Shown one piece after another: positions 44,910 through 57,070 of a stretch of DNA of 64,000 nt; position 1 is the stretch's first letter; each line of letters starts with the position of its first letter. The notes beneath the pieces are model-generated. The model saw only the letters and a program-made list of their open reading frames with translations, had not been told where the DNA came from and searched no databases. Position numbers and translations under genes: made by a program. Origin of the DNA: Ceratopteris richardii (taxonomy: Eukaryota; Streptophyta; Polypodiopsida; Polypodiales; Pteridaceae); the NCBI GenBank assembly GCA_020310875.1, contig CM035423.1:130114138-130178137 (forward strand), given 5' to 3'.

Positions 44910-45603
44910 TGTTGGCAGCAGTCAGGGAACCGAAGGAGCCACAAGACGAAGAGAGTCAGAGCGAAGGGACAACACAAGCAGACATGGCAGTCAAAGAAGA
45001 TCTGGCAAGTAGGCCATCTAAATTTTTCAGACATCAAGGAGTTGAGCACACAAGAAGACAGAGCAAGTAGGGAGCTCAAAGGTATGTATGACAAATCAAT
45101 AGAGAAAACCCCTACACAAATAGTGATTTTCATCACTAAAAACCATTGTAAATATCATTTCGTATTTTTGTAGCTCCATTTTGTGCAAGCCAAGGAGTCC
45201 TTGAGCTTGAGGAGCTTTAGAAGTATCTACCTGCCAATTTTCATATTTTTTAGATCTCGTTTGAGCCCTCTAATAAGCCCTGGAACCTAATTTTTAACTA
45301 GGCCGGACACTAGGTCTGAACAGGGCCAAAGCTAGTCAAAAACTATAAAAGGAGCTAGAGAGCTCATTTTTGAGGTTGGATTGTAATTGAAATGAACTTG
45401 TAAGAGCTTTTTGAAAGTAATCTAAGAACTCCATTGCTTCTCACTCTTTGTCTTGCCGTGTGTGCGCGTGTGTGTGTATGTGTGTGCATGCTTGTGTGCT
45501 TCTCACTCACGCACTTGTGCCTCCACTTGCTCGAGGTCTTCATACCATCCTCACGTCTTCCCGGATTGACATTAAAGGAGGTGCTACTCATCACTGAGCT
45601 ACA
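44910..45603 (+). repeat. 5' LTR of element E (694 bp)
   Basis: TGTTGGCAGC to GAGCTACA, matching 61014-61707 with about three substitutions; TATAAAA at 45344-45350. Confidence 0.95.
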
Positions 45604-45609
45604 CCAAAT

Positions 45610-45629
45610 TTTGGCGCCGTTGCCGGGGA
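45610..45629 (+). other. primer-binding site of E
   Basis: TTTGGCGCCGTTGCCGGGGA, the consensus plant gypsy site usually attributed to tRNA-Asp, six bases after the LTR. Unlike A it carries no substitutions. Confidence 0.9.
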
Positions 45630-45984
45630 TCGAGCTTTGAGGACGAGCGTGTGATGGTAAGACGTAGATTGGAGACGTTGGCGTTGTAGGTAATTTCGTT
45701 ACTTTTCCTATTTTTCTCTTCCTTACCTTACCACCATCATCACCATCATCATCATCACCATCTTCCACCTCCATTTCCATCATCGCGAAAATTTCAGTTT
45801 TTTTTATCATATCACCTTCTCCACCTCATTTCCCTCATTTCACTTGTGAGAGAGAGCGAGAGAGCGAAATTGTGTGTGCTGTTTTTGCATGTTTTTTGAG
45901 CTATATTGCAGGTACAGGCCGCATCATCGTCCCCAGCACTCTACGCAGGTACGGAATTCGTAGTAACTGTCTGTGTGTCGCCGA

Positions 45985-46642
45985 CCTCTGTCAATCGCGA
46001 CCGACAGAAAAAATGCTCAAATTGCCAAACAAAGTGCAAAACCATGATCTACAGGCCTAGAGCTTCCCAAAAATGTGCTTAGAATTTTGAAACTCCTCAG
46101 ATTTCTGTCAATCGCGATCGACAAACCACGACGGACAGACCTGTCAATCGCGATCGACACGTCAATCGCGACCGACAGCCCACGACGGCTCTGTCAATCG
46201 CGACCGACAGAGCCAACGACCGATTGACCTCGACGGACAGAAGCTACGCGTGACACGTGTCAATCGCGATCGAGTCATCAATCGCGATCGACCCATCAAT
46301 CGCGACTGACAGCCCACGACGGCTCTGTCAATCGCGACCGACACAGTCAACGATTGTTTGACCACGACGGACAGACCCTCGCGATCGACCTGTCAATCGC
46401 GATCGACCCATCAATCGCGACCGACAGAGTCAATGATTGTTTGACCACGACGGACAGACCCTCGCGACCGACCTGTCAATCGCGATCCACACACCAATCA
46501 CGACTGACAGAGTCAACGACCCTTTGACCACGACTGATTGACTTTTCGAGCCACCTGTCAATCGCGATCGACACGTCAATCGCGACTGACAGCCACGACG
46601 GACCTATCAATCGCGATTGACACATCAATCGCGACTGACAGA
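45985..46642 (+). repeat. CpG-rich palindromic minisatellite in the leader of E
   Basis: About 17 TCAATCGCGA-type cores in the same higher-order arrangement as in A. One core near the start of the main array is missing compared with A, and a few CpG sites are changed (for example GCGATCCAC, AATCACGAC). It lies about 400 bp after the PBS and about 870 bp before gag. Confidence 0.9.
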
Positions 46643-47510
46643 ACTTGCGAACGCGTTAGAAGGGCAAAATTGGCCAATTTTCTAGGGTAAAGAATAGGGG
46701 GCTAATTTGGCCAATTTGTGGGACAAACACTCGGGGTTAGCATTGCATGTTGAGGCCGCAACCCAAGTAATTCAAGAATTTTTGCCTGCTTGATTAAACT
46801 GTTTTGAACCCTGTTTTAATCCCTGAAGCCTGAACTGACATAACTTCATCATACGAAATCCAATTGCTGTGATTCTTGTTTTGTCAGGATTATTAGATAG
46901 GGTTTTTTGAAGTTAACCATACCCGAGGTAAGAAAACTGAGGGATCCTTGGGATTGTTTTTTATAAAGGCAAGAGATAATTTGGTCAGTGAGTCACATGC
47001 ATGAAAGTGGTCTAGTCTGTCATTTTGAATTTAAGTCTGGAGCTAATCTTGGGACTAATGCAGGTCTATTGAGAAGCAATTGAGAGCATCCAAGCAAGGG
47101 CTTTGTGCAAGCTTGAGAATCAACTTCTCTAGCACTAAAGAGCAGGGATCAGAAAGAAAGGTCGGAATATTCTCAACTCCCCTTCGTCAATTCCTAGCTT
47201 AGGCTAAGAACGACTAGAGATAGAAGTAATTCCAGGCAACGATAGGCACGAGATAAATCAAAGACTATCTAAGAAATCAAGTTCAAGTCAAGAGATAACC
47301 TGTGTGTGTGAACGACAACCTTAAAGGAAAAGAACCTAACGTGAAACAACCAAACTAAAGTGCGAAATTAAACTTAAGTATTCCTAACGACGTGATATCA
47401 GACAAGAGTATAAACACGATAATCAACATAAAAAGGGGATTAAGTAATTGATACAAAGGACTCAGAAACGTGGTTGTACCTGGGAAAAATTGGGTTAATC
47501 AGCTAGGCAT
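46643..47510 (+). other. leader of E between minisatellite and gag
   Basis: No coding similarity. Nearly identical to the A leader except for a loss of about 57 bp near 46885. Ends at the gag start MNLRSG. Confidence 0.6.
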
Positions 47511-50024
47511 ATGAACCTTAGATCAGGACGACATCTAGTAAGAGATAGACAAAGCCTTAGGTCTTTAGAGGCTAGTGTCAATCATACTGCGAGGTCTTGG
47601 GCCCAGCAGTTGAGTCACCACTCGCATTACCCTAGCTCTGATACCTGTGAATCAGAGATGTCTCAAGGCATGGACAGACCTACGGGAAGTTCAGGAGTGC
47701 CATACTTGCACAGAGTAGAAGGCCCTTACAAAACGCAGTAGGAATACCTTAGGACCAACCGATTAGGTGCCAGCATCTATGAGGACGGCCTAGGAAGATC
47801 TGTGGTACAGATTAAGAATCTTGATTAATCCATTGGACTAGAGCGCCCAGCTGTCAAGTTTGAAAACGGAGCATTACTTGGACAAAGAAGGAACCATATA
47901 CGTAGTCACCAGTCACCCAGATAGGACGGACGAATTCGGAAATGTGATCTCAGAAGCAGATTTAGGTGACTTGGAGCAAGGAAACATGGGTGTAGAACCT
48001 AGGACCCCTCGTGGAAAGTCAGTGCTAACAAGGATCATCACTCCCGAGTGGATTCCCCAAGATAATAAGAGCATAGATTTGCTCCTCAATCGAATTGACG
48101 AAGCCTTTTGGAGGTATAAACCTGATCAGCCAACTGATATAGGAGCAATCATGATCTATGAGTTTAAGGATCCTGATAGCCCAGGCAGAGTGACCTACTT
48201 AGATCACGCTTCGGAGAGGATCTTTGCGGTGACAGAAAATGATAGGCATGCTTACACTTGGAAGGGTGAATTCGTTTTCCCCCAACCAAGATTGAATGTA
48301 TCCTATGGTCACCCTGGAGCTAGAACATCCCAAGCTCATGGAATGCAAAGAGACAGAAGTAGAGATAGACCAGAAGCAAGCTTTGCCAACCCAGTGGGCA
48401 GAGAAAGAACAAGGACGGAAACAAATAGAGTAGAACCTGAGATACTTAGAGCTCGCAGGAATCAAAGAAATGCGGATGAGTTCCCTCTACCATGACCTAG
48501 AGAGCACACAAGGACTTTGAGACCGACTCAGCTAGTTAAGTCCATGAAGAACTGCTTCGATGGCACTGGAGATCCATACGATCATGTGGCTGAGTTTAGG
48601 CAAGTCCTGAGAGCTGAACAAGTGGAGGATCTATTCACGCAGTACAATGCCTTTGGTCTGACCCTTAGGAACACTGCCCTGACATGGTTTCAACCACTAA
48701 ATGAGAGGCAGTTCAGGAGCATAGACCAAATCCTAGAGGCTTTCATTATTGAATTCTCTAAGAGTGGCATAAGGCATAATACCTCCTCGCTGATTCAGAG
48801 CGTCAAGCAAACCCCTCAAGAAACCGTGAGACTTGCAGGAAGAAGATTAAGGCAATACTTAGAAAGATGCCCTGTTTCGGAGCTACCCACACCAGCTAAG
48901 CAAGTGGCTCTATTCCTGGATGGATTGCTAAGTACCAAATTGAGATCTTATGTGTACTTGAAGGACCCTAGGACCATAGAAGATTGTGTACGTATGTGCA
49001 TTGACATCGAGGATAACCTAGGGGAGGAGTTAGAGCTTTCCAAGATATACAAAGATTCAGATAATGCCTCTAACCTCTCTTCCACGCAATCCACATCAAT
49101 TGAGGAACTTGCAGAGAAAGCAGCTCAGAAATTAGGTGTCACTAACAAACAAATCCCAAGGTTTGCCCCTGTGAAAAGGTGCTATACTTGTGGTGGCAAC
49201 CACATGGCGAATGTATGTCCCATTATGGCTCAACCCCAAGTTAATCCTAGTAGCCAGTACTGCACCATAGAACGAAGATACACCAATCACACCGCGCAAG
49301 ATTGCCCCTACAATAAGCAAACCGTTAGGCAGACGTACCCACAGCCATACCCTCAACAAGGAAGATACCAGAACCAGTACCCACCTCAGCAGTATGCTAG
49401 GCCTCAACAAACCTACCAACCCTACCAAAACCAACAAAGGCCTCAGCCTGTGCTAGCACAACAACCCCCAGCTCCAGCTAATGTGATTCCGGTAAAGTAT
49501 GCTTCTGCAGAAGAAAACCTGAATAGAGCTATAGTTCCCGTAACACCAGTACTTTCAGAAAGTGATCCCAGTGACCATAGGTTCGATTCTACACATGTTG
49601 ATAGTCCCCAGGCTTACTACATGCAATCTCCTGAACATGGTGAGTCTTACTATAGTGAAGAGCCAAGTGAACCTAGTTGGGAGTCAGATTACACAAACGT
49701 CATGTATGCAAACCCCAACCCTAGGCCTCAACCTAGGCAGGTAAGACCCCCATTCCTTAGAGGACCATGCTACAGATGTCAGGGAGATCACCTCATTCGT
49801 GATTGTCCCTTACCTCCACCAACACAACCCCAGTCAATAACAATTCAGGGCTTTTGCCAAGAATGTGGAAAGGAGCATCTTTTACGAGATTGCCCTAAGA
49901 ATCCTAATAATATGCCAAAAATCACTCCTATTAACGTTATTGGATTGGTGGTAGACTCCACAGGAAGTGTGACATCCACCGCACCAGTACAGGTAGTGAC
50001 TAGAGCTCAGGCATTGCAGCAGAA
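47511..50024 (+). pseudogene. gag: gag of element E (stops and frameshift)
   Basis: MNLRSGRHLVRDRQSLRS at 47511, a TAG near 47739 (TTG in A), an extra T near 47873, then SHPDRTDEFGNVISEADLG, RHAYTWKGEFVFPQPRLN. A TGA near 48493 replaces CGA. From 48517 the frame is open through the capsid-like region (MKNCFDGTGDPYDHVAEFRQ), three CX2CX3HX4C knuckles (about 49180, 49770, 49855) and on into the linker. Roughly 840 codons of gag in total. The knuckles have three residues, not four, before the His. Confidence 0.9.
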
Positions 50025-52454
50025 CCAAGGGGTAAACCAGGATAAGAACCCAGAGGCTAGTGAAACCGAGAGCGTGACAAAGAAAAGGACTAGAGCGTGG
50101 AAAGATAGTCGGGAAAGAATGAAAAGACAATGGGCTAAAAAGATGAGTGAACTTGAGGAAAGCATAAGGGAAACCAAAGCAAGGATAACTGAACTCACAT
50201 CTCAAACTCCCTCTCACACTACCCCACCACCACCATTCCCATCGCCATCCGATCCGCCACCTTCCAACCCACCTCATACGATTCCACCACCCCCTAGAGT
50301 AGGATCAGTATTGGTTGATCCCACTCCTGAAGACATAGACATGATGCTTAAAGCATATCAGGCCACAATCCAAGAAGGGCCAAATGTAACGGATCATGAC
50401 AAGTGCTACCCTAGAGCTGACCTAGAGATAGAAAGAACCAAGCTTTACGCGAAAATGGTCGCATTGGCTCAGACTATGTTTGAAGCCAGCCGCCTCTTCA
50501 ATTACTCGGGCTCAGCCAAGACGCAATTACACTTGGATGGACTTCTAGAGAAGTTAGAGGGCATAATTGCAAGATCCGCCAAGGAAGAAAAAAATCAAGA
50601 AAGGGATAAAGTAAGCAAAAACATGACCCATCCCTCATCAGAAGTTTATGTGCCCAATTCCTCTGAACCAGACAACCCCCCCTCCCTAGAAAGAATAGAA
50701 AATCTAATGGCACAATCACAAAAGGAACCAGCCTCTCAACACAAGGACAAGGCAAGTGAAAGAGTAAGCATTCCTGCTCAGGAAGCCTATGTGCCTGAAG
50801 CCTATGTGCCTAACTCTACGGAGCCAGACACATCATCTTCTATGAATCGGTTCACACCAGAATTCCTACGCGAGATTCAAGAAGACAAATGGGCTAAAGA
50901 AAGTGAAGTCCCTCCTCCCATTGAACTTGTGGATGAGGCACATAACCAATTCCCACAAGACATCCCATCCATTTATGGAGAGCAGGAGAGCACCCAACCT
51001 CAAGAAAGATTAGACTTCGAGTCTAATTCTTTACAAGAACTACCCCATTTCATAGGCCCATCGGAAGCAAAGTCCACCTGTATGAGAGCACCTACAGTCA
51101 TGGTAAGAAACGAAGATTCAGTCATACCTAGGAACACAGAGGTAGTGAAGAACACCAAAGTGTAGTGCAATCTCACTTTGGAAGAGCTGCTTAAGGTTAG
51201 ACAAGAAGTGTGGAAACATGTAGCCAATCAAGTGCCCGAGATAGCAAAACCTCGTTCCCAGGTAGGATCACAGAGAACGGTGCCAGAGATACCCTTGGAT
51301 AAGATAGGAGATATGTGTGAAGGTGAAGAAGGGAACACCTATCTTCCCATTACCTACCAGGAGTATAGCACCAAGGCCATTCTAGACTCAGGTGCAGGTG
51401 TTGCAATTACGACCACTTCCCTATGGAAGCGTTGGGGCAAGCCAGCACTCAGGCCAACGAGAATGAAATTGCAGATGGCCGATGGTCATATTGAGAGGCC
51501 CTTAGGATTGCTAGAAGGAATAACTCTCACCACCTGTGGTGTCGAGTTCGAGCATACATTTGCTATATGTGATTTTAGCAAGAACCATGCCTATGAAATG
51601 ATCTTGGGACGACCTTTTATGCGACAGTTGCAAGTGGTACAGGATTGGGGAACCAACTCTTTGTACCTACAACACTTAGGTGTTACGACCAAAGTGAATC
51701 TCAAGGATTACTCTCATAGAGAGGTACCTCCTATCCAATGGAATCCCATCCATAGAGCCAAAGATGATACAGAATCAGTGCATTCCATAGTATCAGGGTC
51801 CTCATGGATGCATGAAGACACTCACTTATGGATGTGCAAAGTAGCAGTAGAAGAAGAGAAGAGAGAAAAAGCCAGGGAGATAGGTGCAAAAGAAACCCAT
51901 AGATCCATTCAAGACCCAGCCTATGCACCTGTAGTCTTTCCTGACGAAGAATTTGAACCCCACGGCTGGGCAAAAATCCTAGCAACAATGGATGTAGCCA
52001 TCAATGAAGAACAATGGACACCCCACTGTGATGAGGATGGCTATGACATTTCAGTCTTCTCCATAGAGCCAATCATGGGAGAGGCAGTTCTAGAAGAATG
52101 CGAACCTAGCCCTGATGCATTTGAGGATGCAAGTGACTCCGATCTAGAGTCAATCATTATGGACCCACCTTTTGCATCAGATGAAGAATACTTCCATGAA
52201 GTTGAATTTCAACCCCAGAGGCATGGAGAGCTTACAAATGATGTAAGATTAGCCACACATGTGACCCCAAAGGAAGAAGGAAAGAAACGAAAGAAGAAAG
52301 AAGTCTCCCCAAAAGAGGAAGAATCTTTGTTTGAGGTCCCGGAAAATTTTAAGAAGTATGAGATAGAGGACAGGAGAGTCATGATAAGAATGCTAAACGA
52401 GAGGCACAATCAGGAGAGGCCTATGATAACAAAGAAACCACTAAGAAAATAGTA
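50025..52454 (+). pseudogene. linker and protease PR1 of element E
   Basis: Linker with KKRTRAWKDSRERMKRQW, Pro-rich TTPPPPFPSPSD and repeated EAYVP, then TAG at 51163 (CAG in A). The protease frame restarts at 51178: NTYLPITYQEYSTKAILDSG (active-site Asp), KRWGKPALRPTRMKLQMADG, LTTCGVEFEHTF, MILGRPFMRQLQVVQDWG (about 51595-51650), a retropepsin fold of about 120 residues in the usual position before RT. An acidic spacer to RT follows (HGWAKILATMDVAINEEQW). One C is missing near 52393 versus A, shifting the frame just before RT. Confidence 0.9.
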
Positions 52455-54597
52455 GTGGCCCTAGAAGAAGGAGAGGAGAGATGCATGTACATAGGCCATG
52501 ACCTAACAGAGGAAGAAGAGCATGCGTTAATAGCCTTGCTAAGAGAATACAGAGATGTATTCGCTTGGAGTTACAAGGATTTGAAGGGTGTTGACCCAGA
52601 CATATGCTCACACACTATCCCCATGACCTCAGATGCTAAACCCTCTAAGCAAAAGCCCTATACATATAACGATAATTACGCTGTCAAGATTAAAGAGGAG
52701 ATAGATAGACTGGTTGAAGCTGGATTTATCTATGAAATTGAGCACACTGAGTGGGTATCCCCCATCGTAGTGGTGCCCAAGAAGAATGGCAAGCTGCGTG
52801 TATGCATTAACTTGAAGAAGGTCAATGCAGCCACAATTCGAGATAACTATCCGCTTCCTATCACAGAGCATCTCTTAGAAAGAGTAGCAGGCAAGGAAGT
52901 GTATAGCTTCCTCGATGGATTTTCGGGCTACAATCAAGTAGCCATAGCTCCAGAAGATCAGCATAAGACAGCTTTTGCCACAGAGTGGGGCATATTTGCC
53001 TTTCGGGTAATGCCATTTGGGCTTACCAATGCACCAGCTACCTTCCAGAGATTAATGTGCCATGTATTTAAGGAGTTCCTGAGAAAAAACTTAGAAGTCT
53101 ACGTTGATGATCTTTGTGCTCATTCCAACATTAGACAAACCCATATTCCTGAACTCAGACGAATCTTTGACAAATGTAGAGAATATCAAGTCTGCTTGAA
53201 CCCAGAAAAGTGCGTTTTCATGGTCAGGCAAGGCAAGATTCTAGGACACATAGTGTCAAAGAATGGCATATCCACTGATGAAGAGAAAGTGAGAGCCATC
53301 GCAGAACTACCTAGGCCAAAGAATGTCAAGGAAGTACAAGCTTTCATGGGGCATTGTGGTTACTACCGCCGATTTATACACATGTATGCCATCATAGCAA
53401 AGCCTCTGTATGGACTTTTGACTAACTTTGAGTGGACTAACGAATGCGAGAATTCCTTCAATGAGCTTAAACGGCGATTATGTTCAGCACCAATCTTGAC
53501 CACACCAGATTGGAATAAGCCATTCCATGTTCACGTGGATGCATCCAATTATGCCATTGGATGTGTGCTTGCACAACCTACTGGTGAAGGTAATATGGAT
53601 CTTCCAATTGCCTATGCCAGTAGACAATTGAATGCAGCTGAACGAAATTATACCACTACTGAGAGTGAAGGCTTAGGCATGGTATATGCAGTTAAGAAAT
53701 TTAGACACTATTTGCTTGCAAATAAGTTTAAATTTTTACCTGATCATCAGGCATTGCTATACCTCGTAAACAAGCCATGCAATACAGGAAGATTAGTAAG
53801 ATGGTTTCTCTTGCTAATGGAATATGATTTTGAGGTAGTGGTGAGAAAAGGGAGGACTCATTTGAGAGCAGATCATCTCTCTAGGCTCACATCTGGAGAA
53901 GCCCCACAAGGAGTATCAGATGATCTTCCTGACGCTTACTTGTTTAATTTGGAAGTGGTACCGCAGTGGGCTAAGCCATTGGTACCAGTATTGACATACG
54001 GACCTAACCATCCAGTAGTAAACACACAGAATAGAGAGGTTGTGAAAGCCCAAAAGTACCACATCATGGCAGGAAGCACTGTGTACAAGCACATGGATCA
54101 AGGAATCTTGGCTTGTTGTGTGGAAGAGGACGAGTACAATAAATCGTTGCATTTAGCACATGTAGGTGCATTAGAGCAACACTACTCAAAGCAACGAACC
54201 CTGCAGACACTAAGGAGACTCGGAGTACATTGGCCAACTATGGAAGCTGATGCCCAAAAGTTGTGCAAGGAATGCCCAATCTGTTGCACTAAACCACCTG
54301 TGGAACATGCCACTCTTTATCAGGAGTCCATAGTGCCAGATTGGAGTGAACCACTAGTATCCTTCCTGAGGACGAAAACATTCCCTCCAGACATGACTCT
54401 GGCTAGGAAAAGGAGTTTAGAACAAGAAGCCCAGGATTACTCACTCATTGGTGATAATCTCTACAAGCGTGGTAAGGATGGTTACCTGAGACTGTGTGTC
54501 CATGAGAGTGAATATCTTAAGATCTTGGAAACTGCTCACCAAGGTGTAGCAGGAGGACACTTTGGACCAGATCGGGTGATCAAGGCAATACTTTCAC
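52455..54597 (+). pseudogene. RT and RNase H of E, up to the integrase zinc region
   Basis: Frame 52455-54629: RT with VSPIVVVPKKNGKLRV, FSGYNQVAIAPEDQHKTAF, catalytic YVDDLCAHS (about 53099), RNase H with VDASNYAIGCVLAQ, SEGLGMVYA, LPDHQALL (Pro instead of Thr) and RADHLSRL, then H2C2 start HQGVAGGHFGPDRVIKAI. A 26-bp deletion at about 54592, with CTT at the junction, removes the AGFWWPT stretch and shifts the frame. RT and RNase H are otherwise complete. Confidence 0.92.
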
Positions 54598-56892
54598 ATG
54601 GATGCACATACCTATGTGAAACGATGTGATGTCTGTCAGAGAACTCAGTATCCTATATGTAAAGATGAGATGCCACTGAAACCTATGATGGGTGGACGTG
54701 CATTCTCTAAGTGGGGAATAGACTTCGTAGGTCCTATTAATCCCCCAGCTAAGGGTTCCCATGCAGAATATATCATTGTTGCGACAGACTATCTAACAAA
54801 GTGGGTAGAGGTAAAAGCCACAACGAAGAACGATGCTCAAACAATTGCTAAATTCTTGTTTGAAAATGTATTCACTAGATACGGGCTACCTATAAAGCTA
54901 GTTAGTGATAGAGGCACTCACTTCTTGAATGAAGGTATTGAAAATCTGCTCCAAGAATTTTTGGTAATACATAAGAAGTCTGCCCCCTATCACCCTCAAG
55001 CAAATGGCCAGGCTGAGAGCACCAACAAGATCTTATGCAATGTATTGACAAAATTAGTGAACAATAAACGCTCTGATTGGGACAAACAGCTACACCATGT
55101 TGTTTGGGCATACCGAGTTGCCTACAAAACGGTACTCCAAGCCACTCCCTTTCAAATGGTGTTTGGTCAAAATGTTGTGCTACCTTTAGACTTTTTGATA
55201 CCTACATTGAAAGTGGCACAAGAGCGTGAATGGACGGGTCATGAACTCTCCTCTAGACTTTTTGACCTTGAACGATTAGGAGAAACAAGACTGAGAGCAG
55301 CTGCAGGGTTATATGCAGCTAAGAAGAGACAGAAGGCATACTTTGATGCCCATGTGAAAGATAAAGGTTTAAAGGTAGGCGACTTAGTTCTAGTCTACAC
55401 ATTGAAGCAACATGCGAGGAAACTGGAGAAGAGAGGCTACGGACCCATGATCATTAACAGAATCTCAACAAGTGGAGCAGTGCAACTAGCCACATTAGAA
55501 GGCGATGTTCTCCCAAGTTATATTAGCGGATGCAGAGTCAAGTTGTATCAGGAACCTCTCACAGAGGAAATGCTAAGTCGACTCAATACTGCTAAGAAAC
55601 GCAAAGAGGAAGAAAAACGAATTCGAGAAGAAGCTCAAGCAGAAGCCTTAGAGTGCATACGGAGAATGAAATTAAGAAGACAAGGTAGAGAGCACCCTAG
55701 GCAAGATGCATATGCAGATCAAGGATATGACGTGGCTATGTGTGAAGTTTCAGGTGTTAGCTCTCATAGGATAACTGATCGACGTCCTTTCATAACCTTA
55801 GATATAGGAAAAGGAAAGAAAGCAAGGACTGTAAGAGCCTTGATTGACTCAGGTGCAGCCACTAGTGCTGTTAAATTGTCTTACTGTCAAGAGTTGCAAT
55901 TAACTGTCAACCCTGTGGAAGCATATCTCATAGGATTGGGAGGCGTGGAAACCCCTTGCATGGGCGAGGTGGAACTTCCCCTCTATATTCATGATGAGGC
56001 AATGACAGTTAAAGTACTAGTGTGTCAAGATGAGGACCTCACTGAGCCCCTTGTCTTGGGTCAAGACTGGATCTATGACCAAGCCGTCAACTTAAACCTA
56101 AGAAGTGGACTTCTTCAGGTATGGGTGAATCAAACTAGAAATACAATTGAGTTAAATAATGGAGCACTCAAGGAACTAGAAAAGGCACAGACTCCTGGTC
56201 CCTCCAGGGGTACACATGAAGTTGACCATGCTGTTCTTGTCCAAGGCTATGTGATACAGAAGAACGAAGATCTCAAAGAAGGAGCCAGAACCACAATGGA
56301 ACTCCCTTCTTTTCCAAAGGCCAGAAGGAGGCAGCAACTAAGGGCAGGTCAATCACTCAAGATTCTCCAGGCGAGAGACCAAAAGAACGCGCGAAGCAGA
56401 ACAACTCAGCCGATGAAACAAATGTGGGTGCGGAAAGACGAGCTGCCGGCCGTAACTAAGTCGCAACAACGGTCTCAACTTCCTATTAGTAATCAACGAC
56501 TTGATGCTAATACGAGGACTCCTAAAGCCTCTGTTGAGAAAGTGAAATCCATTTGGGTACCCAAGAAGTCGATGAAGGCCGACCCACAATCAAGACAAAT
56601 TTGGGTGCCTAAGGCTTGCTTGCGGGCTCAACTAACCCCACACAATTCACATCATACACGACAGGGTTCACGCGCTCAAGCAGCCGCCACCCACTCTTGT
56701 CTGATACACTCGAACACACTACCACCTAGAAGCACGCACAGACTCACTCGTAAATGGGTCCCAATGACACAACAACTCCCAGCAGAATTACTCATGCAAC
56801 CCTCCCAAATCTCCACAAAACCAAGACCAAAAGCCATCCATGGTGTTTGGCAACCTAAGACTTGTAATAAACCCCCCGACCCCAATCTGTGA
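54598..56892 (+). pseudogene. integrase core, PR2 and WVPK tail of E (764 codons)
   Basis: Resumes at MDAHTYVKRCDVCQRTQ, then core residues D (KWGIDFVGP, about residue 42), D (LVSDRGTHF), E (ANGQAESTNK), a C-terminal KRGYGPMIINRISTSGAVQL and a charged helix rich in Lys/Glu/Arg. PR2: RPFITLDIGKGKKARTVRAL, then IDSGAATSAV (about 416) and EPLVLGQDWIYDQ (about 484). The tail carries MWVRKDEL, IWVPKKSM, IWVPKACL, KWVPMTQQ and VWQPKTC (residues 608-750). Here PR2 and tail are one uninterrupted frame with the integrase, showing the intended layout that A breaks with a stop. Ends at 56892. Confidence 0.92.
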
Positions 56893-57070
56893 ATTCATCT
56901 CCACTTACTAACTGCATTAGTCAGACAGTGCATCTTTCCATCTAGCTCCTAGGACTATCCAGATATTAACTACACGCACTGTCATCGTGCACTCACTAAC
57001 CACTGATTCATCATCTACCTCTTGTTAATGTTGTAACGGGGACAACAACGGGTTTATTCTGTCCATTACG

